Of a stretch of DNA of 64,000 nucleotides, positions 13,040 through 26,872 are shown piece after piece. The notes beneath the pieces were generated by a model, which did no database searches, had not been told where the DNA came from, and was given only the letters and a program-made list of their open reading frames with translations. The stretch lies in contig NC_072472.1 of assembly GCF_027596085.1 (NCBI RefSeq), positions 17,609,971-17,673,970 on the forward strand. The letters run 5' to 3'. Position 1 is the stretch's first letter; every line of letters starts with the position of its first letter. A program made the position numbers and the translations under genes. This DNA comes from Anoplopoma fimbria (Eukaryota > Chordata > Actinopteri > Perciformes > Anoplopomatidae).

Positions 13040-13235
13040 CACCCACTGCATGGCCCACTGCATGGCCCACATGGCCCACTGCATGCCCAGTGCATGCCCA
13101 TGGCCCACTGCATGGCCCACTGCATGGCCCACTGCATGACCCAGTGCATGACCCACTGCATGGCCCAGTGCATGGCCCACTGCATGACCCACTGCATGGC
13201 CCAGTGCATGGCCCACTGCATGATGGGAAACGCCT
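13040..13235. repeat. 12-bp minisatellite (GGCCCACTGCAT type)
   Basis: About sixteen units of a 12-bp motif run through this stretch. They vary between CATGGCCCACTG, CATGGCCCAGTG and CATGACCCACTG, with a few short units near the left edge. Because 12 is divisible by 3 and the motif lacks stops, several frames on both strands stay open (for example Met-Ala-His-Cys repeats). These are artefacts. The CACTG/CAGTG alternation makes neighbouring units partly inverted. Confidence 0.95.
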
Positions 13236-13380
13236 GCTGTCTCCTGATCAAAGAGCTGATTGGCTCTTAGTTTTGACAACAAACACCACGTTTTGTAGAA
13301 AATTATTATTTTCTGTGTAAATGTAAGATTTGACGCTAGATTGTTGGCTAGTGGACTCACGTTGTGCAATGATATGGCTG

Positions 13381-13430
<50 letters not shown>

Positions 13431-13451
13431 TATTATTATTATTATTATTAT
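13381..13451. repeat. ATA microsatellite switching to its inverted form
   Basis: An uninterrupted run of TAA units changes at about 13430 into TTA units. The two halves are complementary and could form a cruciform or hairpin. Confidence 0.95.
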
Positions 13452-13455
13452 CATA

Positions 13456-15790
13456 ATAAATAAGGTTATTTATTCAGTATTTGTAAATAAAGATATTTAT
13501 TGATAAAGCCTAATTCCATGTTGATGTCACCATGTTTTCAGTCCATAGATTAACGATGTGAAGCATCAGAAAACCTTTTAAAAGGAGAGAACGATTGTCA
13601 CTGATGGACATCCATAGCTGAAAACTGTTCGACTTGATCGCAGTTTTGTTTCCAACGCCCCCTGCTGCTGCCGCTGCTCTCGTCCACTTTCAACTGGACT
13701 CTACTTCATTTGCTTTGAGCGAACAGCTGATAGTCAGCTGGAAGCAGAATCTATCCAGAGTGTACTCCGCCGGTGTGACGGTGAGTTTAAAGCGATGTTA
13801 TGAATTACTTCCTGTATTTAAATCTACATTTAAATGCTGGTATCGGCGATGGTAGAAGATGGGAGCTACTCAAAACTTTTTTTTTTTTTTTTTTTTTTCT
13901 AAAGTAAAACTATTTCCACACAGTAAGTCCTTCATTTAAATTTGTACTTAAAGTGCAGAGGGAAAGAGAGGAAATATCAGCAAAATGTACTTACAATTAC
14001 TTAATCGTATGTTCAAGGTTGAGATTTCAATTCTAATGTGAAGCTGGATAGTTATATTAATAACAATGCATCATATTTTGCTTGTTATATTTTGTGAGTC
14101 AAATCTGATACTGATGTATTGCTCGGGACCCAAGAAAGCACAGTGTTGAATGTGATGCAATGCTCGGCCTGTTCTGAACAGGTATATTTTGAAGGGGCCC
14201 TGCACTAGACACATGTAAAATGAACTTAAATCAGTTTTTAATATGAATTTGTATCTAGAGGTCAATTTGAACAGAAAAACAGACATTTCTTGGATATTTT
14301 TTAAACTTTTAAAAACCCATTTTGATGTTTTAACACCCTGTTTGTGTGGCCAGCAGGCACCACAGTTTGTTGTAGCTATGCATCGTTAGATTGTCAGTTA
14401 AAAATACCCAACATGCATACGGCTGGGTATCTGTCAGGGTCTGGGACACATTAAACAATTGATTTACAGAAAATCTTTATTCTAGTTTCAGTCATTGTGT
14501 AAAAACAAATATCAAACATCTGTATCAATATTAATCATGGCAAATTAAATTACATGTACTGTTGGTATGTTTAAATCAAACAATACAAACTGAAAATAGT
14601 CAAACATATGTGTTTGAACATATCTAGAACACAATAAATTGCTTACAGCAGGGAATGCAACATGGGAAACAAAACTTCAGTACCTCTGCCAACATTTTAC
14701 ACAAACTTGAAGTCAAAAGCAAAAATAAATAAACTATTGTTGTGTCTTCCAAGAGAGACAAATACAGTCTTAATTTTCCCATGCCCATTAGAACCAATGC
14801 ACAGCATATACTGACAAAATTGTCAAACTGCCAAATCTGTTACTCTGTTTGGATCAAGGCTGTGATCATATTTGGCTTGCGAAAATCGCACTCAGTCCAC
14901 CGGTGGTTAGTCTCACACAGTGTAAAATAACGACAACTACTTGCATGAAATATAAGAAATATAGAGGCTCTGTGCCCCTCTGTCGTTGAAAACCATGAGG
15001 GTTCATCCCTCCATAGGGAGGAGCAGGATTTACCAATTAGCACTCTGGGTGTCACAGCAAAGGTTAGGAGTTTAACGCATTTCACAGTGTAAAGTATCAT
15101 TATGATGACACTGTCAGATTTAATTTACGGATGAAAAGCTGACACTCATTTTCACACAAATGTTAACAGATATTAAAAAATAATACAAACCACAGCAAAA
15201 TTGACTTGAGATTTTTAAAGTTTATGACTGATATTTGAGTTAGCTCAGTTTGCCGTACAATAACGTTATTAGTGTAAGATAAAAATAAAAAAAAGAATTA
15301 ATTAGCATCCTGTGGATGTAGCTGTTCACACTTCACTGGAAAGACAATTTGCACGGAACTTCAGTCTAAAAAATGTCTGTCAGTGCACAGCAGGATGCCC
15401 TGGGAGAAAAGAAATGCAGTGGAATTGAATTTTTACCTCTCTAAAACTGTCTCACGGTTGGACACAACATAAAACATGTAGCCTAAAATATATGAGAGGT
15501 TGCAATAATTATTACTCTAGCTAAGTTGTTTCTAAATTTCAAAAGAAAGAGATTTTTCCTTGCAAAAAGTGTTCTGGTAAAACGGCCTTACTTTTTACCT
15601 TGCTTAATGTAACATTTGATGCTGTACTGTGTTGTCAAATGATTAGCATGTGTTTTACTGGATTAAAAGCATGCATGAATCATTGGTGCCACATACAGCT
15701 TACTGTGGTGCAGAAAATGCAAAAAAATGCAAATCAACACCAGTGGCCTTTACAGGATAGTGTGCGTTGCTCAGTTTGCACAGAGTAATT
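13456..15790. other. Noncoding sequence
   Basis: Apart from the CTCF-like motif and a T tract at about 13878-13900, nothing recognisable is present. Short open frames have no supported family. Confidence 0.5.
13654..13668 (-). promoter_or_regulatory. CTCF-like motif
   Basis: The minus strand reads GCAGCAGGGGGCGTT, which agrees with a degenerate CTCF core (CCASYAGRKGGCRSY) at 13 of 15 positions. It lies in a GC-richer pocket about 400 bases from the minisatellite. This is a motif match only. Confidence 0.3.
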
Positions 15791-15792
15791 TA

Positions 15793-16262
15793 ATGTGGCT
15801 CTAGGCATGGAAATGTGTGCCTGTCTATCAGTTGGTCCACCACTTTTGTCCAGACTGAAATATCTCAACAACACAGACATGCTCTGTGTCTAAATGCTGA
15901 ACCTCATTATTGCTCTTCTATAACCGTGTTCTCCAGATCTCATCTTCCTCTCCAGATCCTGCCTCAGCTCTCATGGTGTGGCACTACTTTGAGCTTCAAA
16001 TTGTCTCATGGTCTTCCCTGATCATCCACTGACTTTTCCGCCATTATGAGATTGACATTTCTGGTTCTCAGTCAGAAGTCTCAACAGTCTCTGAATAGAT
16101 TTCCATAACATTTTGTACACACATTCATGTTCACCCCAGGATTATTTAATCACTTTGCTGGACCGTTCACCTAGTGCCAACTTTTCAATTTGTCCAAATA
16201 CCTGCAAAATGATGACAATTCCTTCAGCTTCAGCTGCACTTTGGGTTTTTAGCTAATTTGCA
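15793..16262. repeat. Second copy of the 10.4-kb percomorph repeat family
   Basis: It carries the phrases GGTCCACCACTTTTGTCCAGACTGAAATATCTCAACAA, in pieces, then ATTTCCATAACATTTTGTAC, ACATTCATGTTC and AGCTAATTTGCATGTTAGCC. These phrases characterise the same family as 10445-10935. The copy is diverged and truncated. Confidence 0.7.
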
Positions 16263-16269
16263 TGTTAGC

Positions 16270-16460
16270 CATGTATCCTAGTATAGTGTAATATGTCAAA
16301 CTATAGTAGGATGTCATAGTAACGGGAGAGTGGTGTGTCATAAAATAGTGTGATGTCATAGTAGTTTGATGTTTCATGTTATATGTTATGTAGTTTGATA
16401 GTATAGTGTGATCTGTTATAGTATAGTGTGATGTCATAGATGTGATATGCTGTGATGTGT
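16270..16460. repeat. Degenerate TATAGTGTGATGTCATAG tandem repeat
   Basis: Variants of TATAGTGTGATGTCATAG recur roughly every 20-40 bases across this interval. It is a decayed tandem array with no coding content. Confidence 0.75.
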
Positions 16461-18245
16461 ACTAGGATTCAAAATACACTGTAAATTAATCTTACCAGCC
16501 AGTTTATGTGTTTGACATAGAGTTAGTGATATTTTTTAATTTCACTTAAAGCAAACACCACTACTTTTTACAGCTCTAAATGTTTTATATCTGCCTATAC
16601 CTCAGGAATTAAATGACTTCACTTAAAGCACCCAATTATCACATAGAGAAACTTAAAATGACATTGCAATGCATTTTAACCGTGAACACAATGATTCAGC
16701 TCTCTGCCTGTTTTCCATGCACAGGTAGTGTACAGCTTTTATTGAGCTTGTGAGCTGGCAGCTGCCCGTGGCTTTTTATGCAGGGGCTGGGGAGAGCCGT
16801 TGGACCTCAACCAGACGGACCAGTGAACCAAAATAATGAGCTGAAAGTGGCTGAGGGCTGCATACGTAGGTAGAGCTGCAGAGTGGGGTGTTACTTTACA
16901 GTGCAAGTAATCATTTCACCTTACAGGGAGTCATTTCATTCAAAGTTAATATCACTAATATCACTTAATGGAGATTGAAGATTTTCAGCTGGCAGGTTTT
17001 ATGTGCAAAGTCATAAAACAGTCGCAAAGGGCAAACCAGCTTGATTAATGTCTGTGCAGCAAATGGAAATATTGTTATACAAGAGAATATTACATGCATG
17101 ATCTTTTTTATGTAGCTGTGCGTTTCACACGTGTTAAATTTGTGAGTAATATTATGTTATATTACATACTGACATGCTACTTTTGTAATTTATTCTAGCG
17201 ATGACTGTCCTCCTTACAACTTACATGTGCTAGGAAAAGGCTAACAACAAACACTTACAGTAGTGGGAAAAATGGTACTTTACAAACTACTTAAGGCGAT
17301 TCTTTTCTTTGTGCAGTTCATTAGAGAATTGTGCACATCATAAGTGCACCAGCACAGCCGTTTCATGCCTGACTGGTGCTGAATCATCTCCTGAGGCCTA
17401 ACAGACGTGTTAGCATTGATTAGGTTATTTCCACCAATATCTTCCCCCAGCTCGACCCAGGCCACCGCTCTTCAAAAGAAGCAATACAATCATATTGTTT
17501 CTGTGATTACATAACTGAGACACAGTAAATTGTTCTTCTCTGCCACCATGTGAATTACACTGATACTTTTATGGCTGTAGGGAGGGTTTGCACTGATGTT
17601 ATATAGAACTACTTGTCAAGCCATTTTGAAATTGAACTCCTTAATGGTCACAGAGATGACAAGTAGTTTCGGTCACTGTGAAAGAAATTCTCTGATATGG
17701 ACAAGTGCAATATGTTGTCTGACCCGTTTATGTTTTGTTTTATGCACCCATTTGTCTTTGGCTCGAGGACTCAGTGCAGTGCTGCTGCTGCTGCAATATT
17801 GTTTAGCAGTACCACTTTTCAAAATTGGCAAGTCCGGTGGCAGAGAACTGCAGAATCTCAGCCAGTCAAGAATTTAGAGCTCTCTTTACAAGCAAGCACA
17901 GAAGCTTGTTCCTCCATTCCGTTAGTTTCTATGTTGTCTTTACGGGGTCTTTTCTGTTCTGGCTTGGAAGTCTCTCTTTGAAACAAATTTTACAAGATAC
18001 GATCTATATAAAGTCAGTACATTTTCATTTCATGACGACAACGTTGGCTTGATTTATGATGGATAATTCTTTAACACGACCATTAATGCACAGTACAGCT
18101 GACTTTGGGATGATTTCTGACAAATCATTTTGTTTAAACGCTTTATTAAAGGACCTTTTTAGAAAAACTGCATGGCACATACATTCTCTCATTATTTTAG
18201 GAGAGTACTGCACAGTTTGAGCATTGCACCACTATAACACTGTCA
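16461..18245. other. Noncoding sequence
   Basis: I see no exon with a recognisable product. Open frames around 17596-18052 overlap each other and lack family features. Confidence 0.5.
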
Positions 18246-18815
18246 GGGGTGAATTCACAAAAGGATTGTGCGGCTTTTGCAGTCGCTAAACCTGCACAAA
18301 CGAGATAAAAAGAAACCCGTTCGCCCCTTTACACTCACCAAGGGTAAAATGCACTTCTATCTGGGCTGCCAAACAAATAGCGTCCTTGTTAGGTAATATG
18401 CTTACTTTCAGCGCAAAATTGGCCCCTTTCATGCAAATGGGCCTCATTGCAAAAACAGTCCAATTCACAGAGATCAGCACTAATGGCAACACGCAGTTAC
18501 AGTAAAACTATTTGCGTCTGCAGAAAGATGGTGGTAACCGAAGCGCATTGTGTCATGACCAGACTTTTTGGTGGTCATGGCAGCAGTGATTGTAGCTGTG
18601 CTAAAACGTATTTATCTTAGGATGCAGTGACAGAGTTCATTGAAAGTTGAGTCATGAAAAATAAATGAGTAAAGCTCAGCTAGATGTCAAATAAACAAAT
18701 AAGTTTTTCCCTTTCCATCCGCTAAAAAAGAGGCAAATTGCGCTCAGCTGCAAAACTCTTTGGACATGTTTGTTTTGTCATATCATAAGCGCATTCACTT
18801 TTGTGAATTGGACCT
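18246..18815. mobile_element. Putative non-autonomous DNA transposon (MITE)
   Basis: The left end reads AATTCACAAAAGGATTGTGC (18252 onward). The right end, read on the minus strand, is AATTCACAAAAGTGAATGCG (18809 backward). These form terminal inverted repeats with twelve identical bases and a partial match beyond. The roughly 560 bp between them has no transposase frame. The class is uncertain. A target-site duplication could not be identified with confidence. Confidence 0.5.
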
Positions 18816-20456
18816 TGAGACGGGGCACTTAGTGGTTGCAAATGATGCACAATTCATGGTGCTATAACCGTCCACAATCCATTCCATACTGTAGAACTCT
18901 CCGAGACCTTTAACAGACTTTGAAGCATAAAAGTCAGTGGCGTTTCTCTTTAAGTTACATATAGTATAGAGTTCTTTTTGGCAGTTTTCTGGACAATGCA
19001 GCTCTGTATGCATGCATGCATTGTTTGAATTTCTAGAAGAAAAACAAGACAAAAAATCACTTACAATAAGCCCTTTACAGAGCAGCCATTTTGACATGTA
19101 ATTGCAGGTAAACACAGATATAATTGATCGTAAAATTCAGTCATTCTAGTGAACCACTATGCACAGTACCAGGACCCCAGCCCACCTAAATGGAACAGGG
19201 CCATAATTAATGCTATAAATTACACCTGTGTTTACCCTGCAACAACTTGTCAATATGGCTCCGTTGAAAATGGCCTGTAGTTTAATGTACCTTGGTGGCA
19301 GAACTGCTACCTGCATGAGGCTACAAGGCTGTCACATCTCCCTCTAGTACCATTGTTGCAAGAATTTCATTTTCAGTTGTTATAATTTCTGCTTAGCAGT
19401 TTTTTAATTAAAATTACTGCCTGCTCCAAAGGTAATATCACAATGTTTGCTTGGCTTACTGCTCAAATAATTTGTTTAAATGTTCCTTACTCATAAACTC
19501 TAAATCTCATGTCCCCCCTGCACTGATTGCACTGAAGCGTCAGTGGAGAGCCTCTGCAAGGTTTTGTTTCATGTTGCTGTAGTTTGCGTTTTATGTTCCT
19601 GTGCCCGTGTGTTCATGGGCTTGAGCATGTGCACATGGACATTTTGATTATGACTCACGCTTCATTGCAGCGTTTAGTCATGTCATTGTTTTACCCTGAA
19701 ACCTTTTATGAAGTTCAGATTGTTTGGGGATTTGGAGACCATCAGCACAATTGGCAAAGCCATAATGAATGTTTCTCTATTTAGTAGCTAGTTTGCAGAT
19801 GTGAAAAGGTTTAGATGCACTGAAGCTGTACGTCTCAACTGAACATTTTCTTCATTTCATTCGTTAAGTGCACAAGGAGAAGCTTGGCATTTTGAATTAA
19901 TCAAAGCTCTGGACAATACTGGAACATATTTACAGACAAATAATCAATCAGTAAATTCTGATTTATTTTTGCATTTCAAAGTGATTCCATTCAAAACTGG
20001 TTTTATGCTGCACATTTAGTCTCAGGAGAAGCAGGTAAGGGGGACAATTGAAGGGGAAATGTAACATCAACGGTAACCAACCGTGCATTAATCAGAACTT
20101 TGCATGACAGAATGACAGATAAAGAAATCTGTGGCTGTGGTAAGCCATAAATTCTAAGCAGGCAAGTTGGCAACAAAATCATATTAACTTTCAAAAGTAA
20201 AATAAAGAATTCCTTATAGATGAAACTAGCCGAAGGTCACAAAGATCAGGGGCAAATTTGAGTACAAAATCATGTTAATAAGCTTTGACAATGTGCAGGA
20301 GAGTGGAACTCTACCGGGTAAGAGCCTAAATCACAGTAATCTCATTCTATGGGTAGGAAGGGAATAGTAAGAGTCCTCTGTGAAGGCTTCTGCTGGTCAC
20401 TTGTAACACAGGCTCATGGCTATCAATGAAACCGAACGCAGGTATTATTTAGAGTA
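18816..20456. other. Noncoding sequence including the insyn2b 3' region
   Basis: The part adjoining 20457 should be the insyn2b 3' UTR. A minus-strand AATAAA (19962-19967) lies about 490 bases past its stop codon and is a candidate poly(A) signal. No further exons were recognised. Confidence 0.5.
19962..19967 (-). terminator. Candidate poly(A) signal of insyn2b
   Basis: AATAAA on the minus strand about 490 bases downstream of the TAG stop. Position is plausible; support is otherwise lacking. Confidence 0.3.
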
Positions 20457-20676
20457 CTACACTTGCTGGATTTTCCTGGGCAGCCATTTGAAGAGGGTCT
20501 TGCACAGCTTTTTGCTTCTCACCTTTGACTTTGTTAAGTTCTTAATGATGACATTTCTGAGCAGGCTGAAGTTCAAAGGCTGGGATAGCTGCATGGAGAA
20601 AGCATGATTTCCTCTTTCCGGATGATTCAAAACTTCCAAGAAGCGTCTTTCCTGCTGCCTGAAGTCATACTCCACA
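20457..20676 (-). CDS. insyn2b: Inhibitory synaptic factor 2 family, coding exon 3 (C-terminus)
   Basis: This is the final coding exon, ending in TAG (20457-20459). Its first base completes a Ser codon with AG from exon 2, giving the family hallmark YSVEYDFRQQE. The rest of the 72-residue C-terminus is basic (NLTKSKVRSKKLCKTLFKWLPRK), which could suit membrane or scaffold contact. The acceptor is CCAG|TGTGGAG, and its polypyrimidine tract is supplied entirely by six CTGT units of a microsatellite (20681-20704). Frame and phase join exactly to the exon at 22278-22352. Confidence 0.88.
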
Positions 20677-20680
20677 CTGG

Positions 20681-20704
20681 ACAGACAGACAGACAGACAG
20701 ACAG
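20681..20704. repeat. ACAG tetranucleotide microsatellite serving as a polypyrimidine tract
   Basis: Six perfect ACAG units on the plus strand. Read on the gene strand they are CTGT units placed three bases before the splice acceptor of insyn2b exon 3. Confidence 0.95.
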
Positions 20705-23632
<2,928 letters not shown>

Positions 23633-26600
23633 CCGCTGGTGGGAGTGTGGCACGTCTCCAGGTCATGGATGATGTTAAGCAGAGTAGTGATCCTGTCCTT
23701 GTTGGCTGCCAGGCTGGCCTCCACGGTCTCCAGCCTCTGCTGTAGGGCGGCTGATTTGCAGCACCGTGGGGAGGGCGGCAGCAAAAGGGCGGCGGCAGCA
23801 GCTGGGTGGGAGTGATCCTGGCTGGGGTCCTCTGGGCACGGCTGAGTGGGAGCAGGGCTACACTTCGAATCCGGTCCGACAATTGCCTCCGCCTCGCAGC
23901 ACCGGAGGCGGGGAAGGGATTCCATGTGCGTTGTTGATGACGGCGACATGGAATTACATTCAGGGCCCGGTGCAGTGAATGAAAGCTCTGGACTGGTGTG
24001 TGCTTGTGGTAGTGATGAAGAGCCTGACTCAGAGTTTTGGTGGACCGAAGGTTGGGTGATGTGCTGGACAGGTGCACCAGTGTTTTCCAGTGATGAGATG
24101 GTGGGCGCACTGTTTGTTTGAGGTTTGGCGGTGGGTGTTGGGTATTTGGGAAAGGTCTGTTTATCTGAATTGGATCTAAGCTTAATATTTGCATGCCTGA
24201 CTGAGACTCCCGAAGCAAACTGTTCTGCATTTGAATCCGTCTCCTGGGCTGTTTTTACTGGTGGGCATGTAGCGCAGTGTCCCCCATGTCCTGTTTCCGT
24301 GTATCCTTGACAATGTGCGAGCCTTTGTTGTTCTGTGTTTATGCAACCCTGCAGACAAGAGCTGCTTGACTTAATTAGGGAAATGTTATTCTGAAGGTTG
24401 GTGACCTGGGACAGATTTGAATCTTCATGGTCATTTGACTCACGCAACACTAATTCATTGAGTAGATTACCATTGAATTTGCTTTCATCAGATTCAGTAT
24501 GGGGAATAATGGTTGATTTGGGATGGTGGTTGCTTGCCTCACTGCCTCCGTTGTGATTTTTTGACACATTTGGCGGCTCAGATAATTCAACTGGAGCTGT
24601 TGCAGAGTTGTTTTCCTGATTGGAAACAACAAGGCGCACAACAGACTCATTAAAGACTCTGCTGTCTGTTGCTCGTGTGTGATCGGGTTGATGTACGTGA
24701 GGCGCTTCATTACGACTGAGATCTTTGTTGTGTTGTGTTGTGTCTGCTGATTGACGCGAAGATGCACCTGATACGCAGACGCTACTTTGGTTTCCTGTCA
24801 ACGCAGATGAAGAGAAGGAGGCTGTGGGTGTGGAATTTTTCAGATTGATTGAGGTATACCTGAGGGCTTTATTTTTGTATGGAGCGCCGTTGCGTGTAGA
24901 TGTGGAGTTAGGAGCCGTGCTTGAAAGCAGCCTAGCTTTTGAGTCCAGTGGTTTTGCTGCATTTGATGTTGCGTTTCGAGATGATGCAGAAACATAAAGT
25001 GTGGGCTCAGAATTGGAGCAGATGGGTTGAAAAATGTGTGTAGCTGCAGATTTATGTTTGGTGCTGATATGATCTGATTTAGAGGTATGATTCAAAGTGC
25101 TCCGAGGGATTACAGTGTCAATAAAAGACACTTTACCAGGCGATTTGCTGTCTACGTTTGAAGATGGCTTTTCTTGCGTTGTATGATCTGGAGCGCGTGA
25201 AGTTCGTGGTGGACTTGTAGTTGAAAGTTGCGCAATTGTTTCTGGTTTATGAATGGGGTCTAATGCGTTGGCTGCCCGTGCTAATTTGGGACATTTAGGA
25301 GTCATTTGTGTATAAATTACTTTTTTTGGTGTGTTTACTTGTGCTGCATGTGTTTCACTATGAGCAACTTTAGCGGGTATACTTTCAGTGGACATCAGTG
25401 CAGCATTGAAGCTTTTAATTGTTTCGCACATGTTGCTAATGGTTGTGTTTCCGGGTCCAGCAGCTGCAGTGTGCGACGGAGCATCCTCAGGTGTAGCGTG
25501 TACAGACACACACACATTTTGAGGCCTGTTATGTTGCGTGGAACTGTGTTGGGATATCCGGAGGGGCTTAGGATAAGTGTGTGAATGCGGGTTGTTCGGT
25601 TTAGTAGCCGTGGCCATCTGTGGAGTCAATGTGAGACTTGTTGGTCGGGGGATCTTATTGTCCGGGGATGGTTTTGCAAAAGATTTTGTACCGGCATCCT
25701 CTTGTCTTGTTTCAATAGTTGCTTTAGTGACAGTGATGGTTTTAGCATGTAGGATGGCTGTGGGTTGAGGAGATGTCGCATCGATGGCAGCATGTGTCTG
25801 TGACAAAGTGACCACGTTGCCCCTGGAGTGCACTGGGCATGCTGGGTGTGGTGCGTTTCCATACTTTAGTTCTTCACTGAAATATAACAGTTGTGGATTA
25901 AGGTGTGTCCTTTTGTCTCTGTTTGTGAAGCCCTCAGAGATTTCATGATCGCTTTGCTTAACGTTTTTCTCAACGTGGGGCATCTGGACATGTGTGATGA
26001 GGGCTGCCTTTAAAGGTTGGTGTCCGAGACAAGCAGTAGAGCTTTTCTCCTCCGAAGTCGCAACTCCGGGGGTCACAGACTGTCTGCCTCCGCAATGGCT
26101 GCATATTTTTTGTGTCAAACCGAAAGGTGGGGCGGCAGATAACAGCAGCGTCTTCCCACACCGCTCCGCATAGTGACCTTGCAGTCTGTTTTGGCCTCTT
26201 TCACGAGAGTTTGCAGGCTCTGCCTCATCGTTATGAACGCTAATCCCACCAATCGCCTCTGAATCAACCACGCTGCCGTTTGTGTAGCGCGCAGCAGATT
26301 TCAATTTAGGCCTGACGTTGGTTAACGCAAAGTGTGGGTTGGTCTTGATTGCCCTGGCATAGCAATAAGTCCCACAACTGTTCCTCTGACTGCAGGCCAC
26401 ATCCTCAGAGGCCTCACCTCCAAGTGCTTTGAAAGTAACTTCCTTTTTGGTCTTGGCTTCCCCACTTTTCTGTTTTAAAATGGCCCTTTTGTCCTTGTCA
26501 CTCTTTGCAAGCAGTAATATCTCCTCGTACTCCGTTTCCTTGGTAATATAGCTCTTGGTTGTTTGAGTAATGTTATCTGATGCCGTCGAGAGTGTATCAG

Positions 26601-26802
26601 TTAGCTGTACACCGTGCTGGGTGGATAGTCTGCTGATCCCTGGGGACGTCTGAACACCGATGGTGCACTGAGGTCCCCACGTCTGCAGCAGGGCTCCTCC
26701 ACTCCTGCCTCCTCCCGTCGTCCTCCAGCCACGCACTCCAACCAGGGCAGGGACTCCTAAAACTGGAACCGAAGTTGTCAGGTCGGTCGCTCGTCTCCCC
26801 AT
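23633..26802 (-). CDS. insyn2b: Inhibitory synaptic factor 2 family, large coding exon 1
   Basis: This exon encodes about 1056 residues of a 1154-residue protein that should act at the inhibitory postsynaptic density, where INSYN2 proteins associate with gephyrin complexes. Only three parts look constrained: a GVQTSP motif at residues 49-54, a coiled-coil near 1020-1050 (ALQQRLETVEASLAANKDRI, then TTLLNIIHDLE), and the junction into the TGQD/Cys-rich exon. The middle is a long Ser/Thr/His/Asn-rich, apparently disordered region without a recognisable domain. The protein is about twice the length I recall for mammalian INSYN2A or INSYN2B. The ATG at 26802 is the first in frame after a TGA (26818-26820). 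The donor is GG|GTAAGA. INSYN2B is preferred to INSYN2A because of VEYDFRQQE and the 5q-like neighbours, but the exact paralog needs a tree. Confidence 0.85.
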
Positions 26803-26817
26803 CCCTCGTCTGATGAC

Positions 26818-26871
26818 TCAAAAGCCTGATGGACTGAGGGAGCAGCAGCGTTTCCACATCATTACATCCGT
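26818..26871 (-). promoter_or_regulatory. Upstream ORFs in the insyn2b leader
   Basis: A strong acceptor (CTTACTTTTAG) at 26872 suggests the leader continues from an upstream noncoding exon. In the 69 leader bases before the start there is an ATG followed at once by TAA (26862-26867). A tandem ATG-ATG then opens a 14-codon uORF that ends at the TGA 15 bases before the main start. These may restrain translation of the main frame. Confidence 0.5.
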
Positions 26872-26872
26872 C

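Noticed and set aside
12917..13369. Several overlapping open frames on both strands (Met-Ala-His-Cys type repeats)
   Set aside because: They are produced by the stop-free 12-bp minisatellite. Frames on both strands stay open at once, and no family resemblance exists.
26597..26857. 86-codon frame overlapping the insyn2b start
   Set aside because: Its apparent start is GTG, not ATG, so it is not a credible overlapping uORF.
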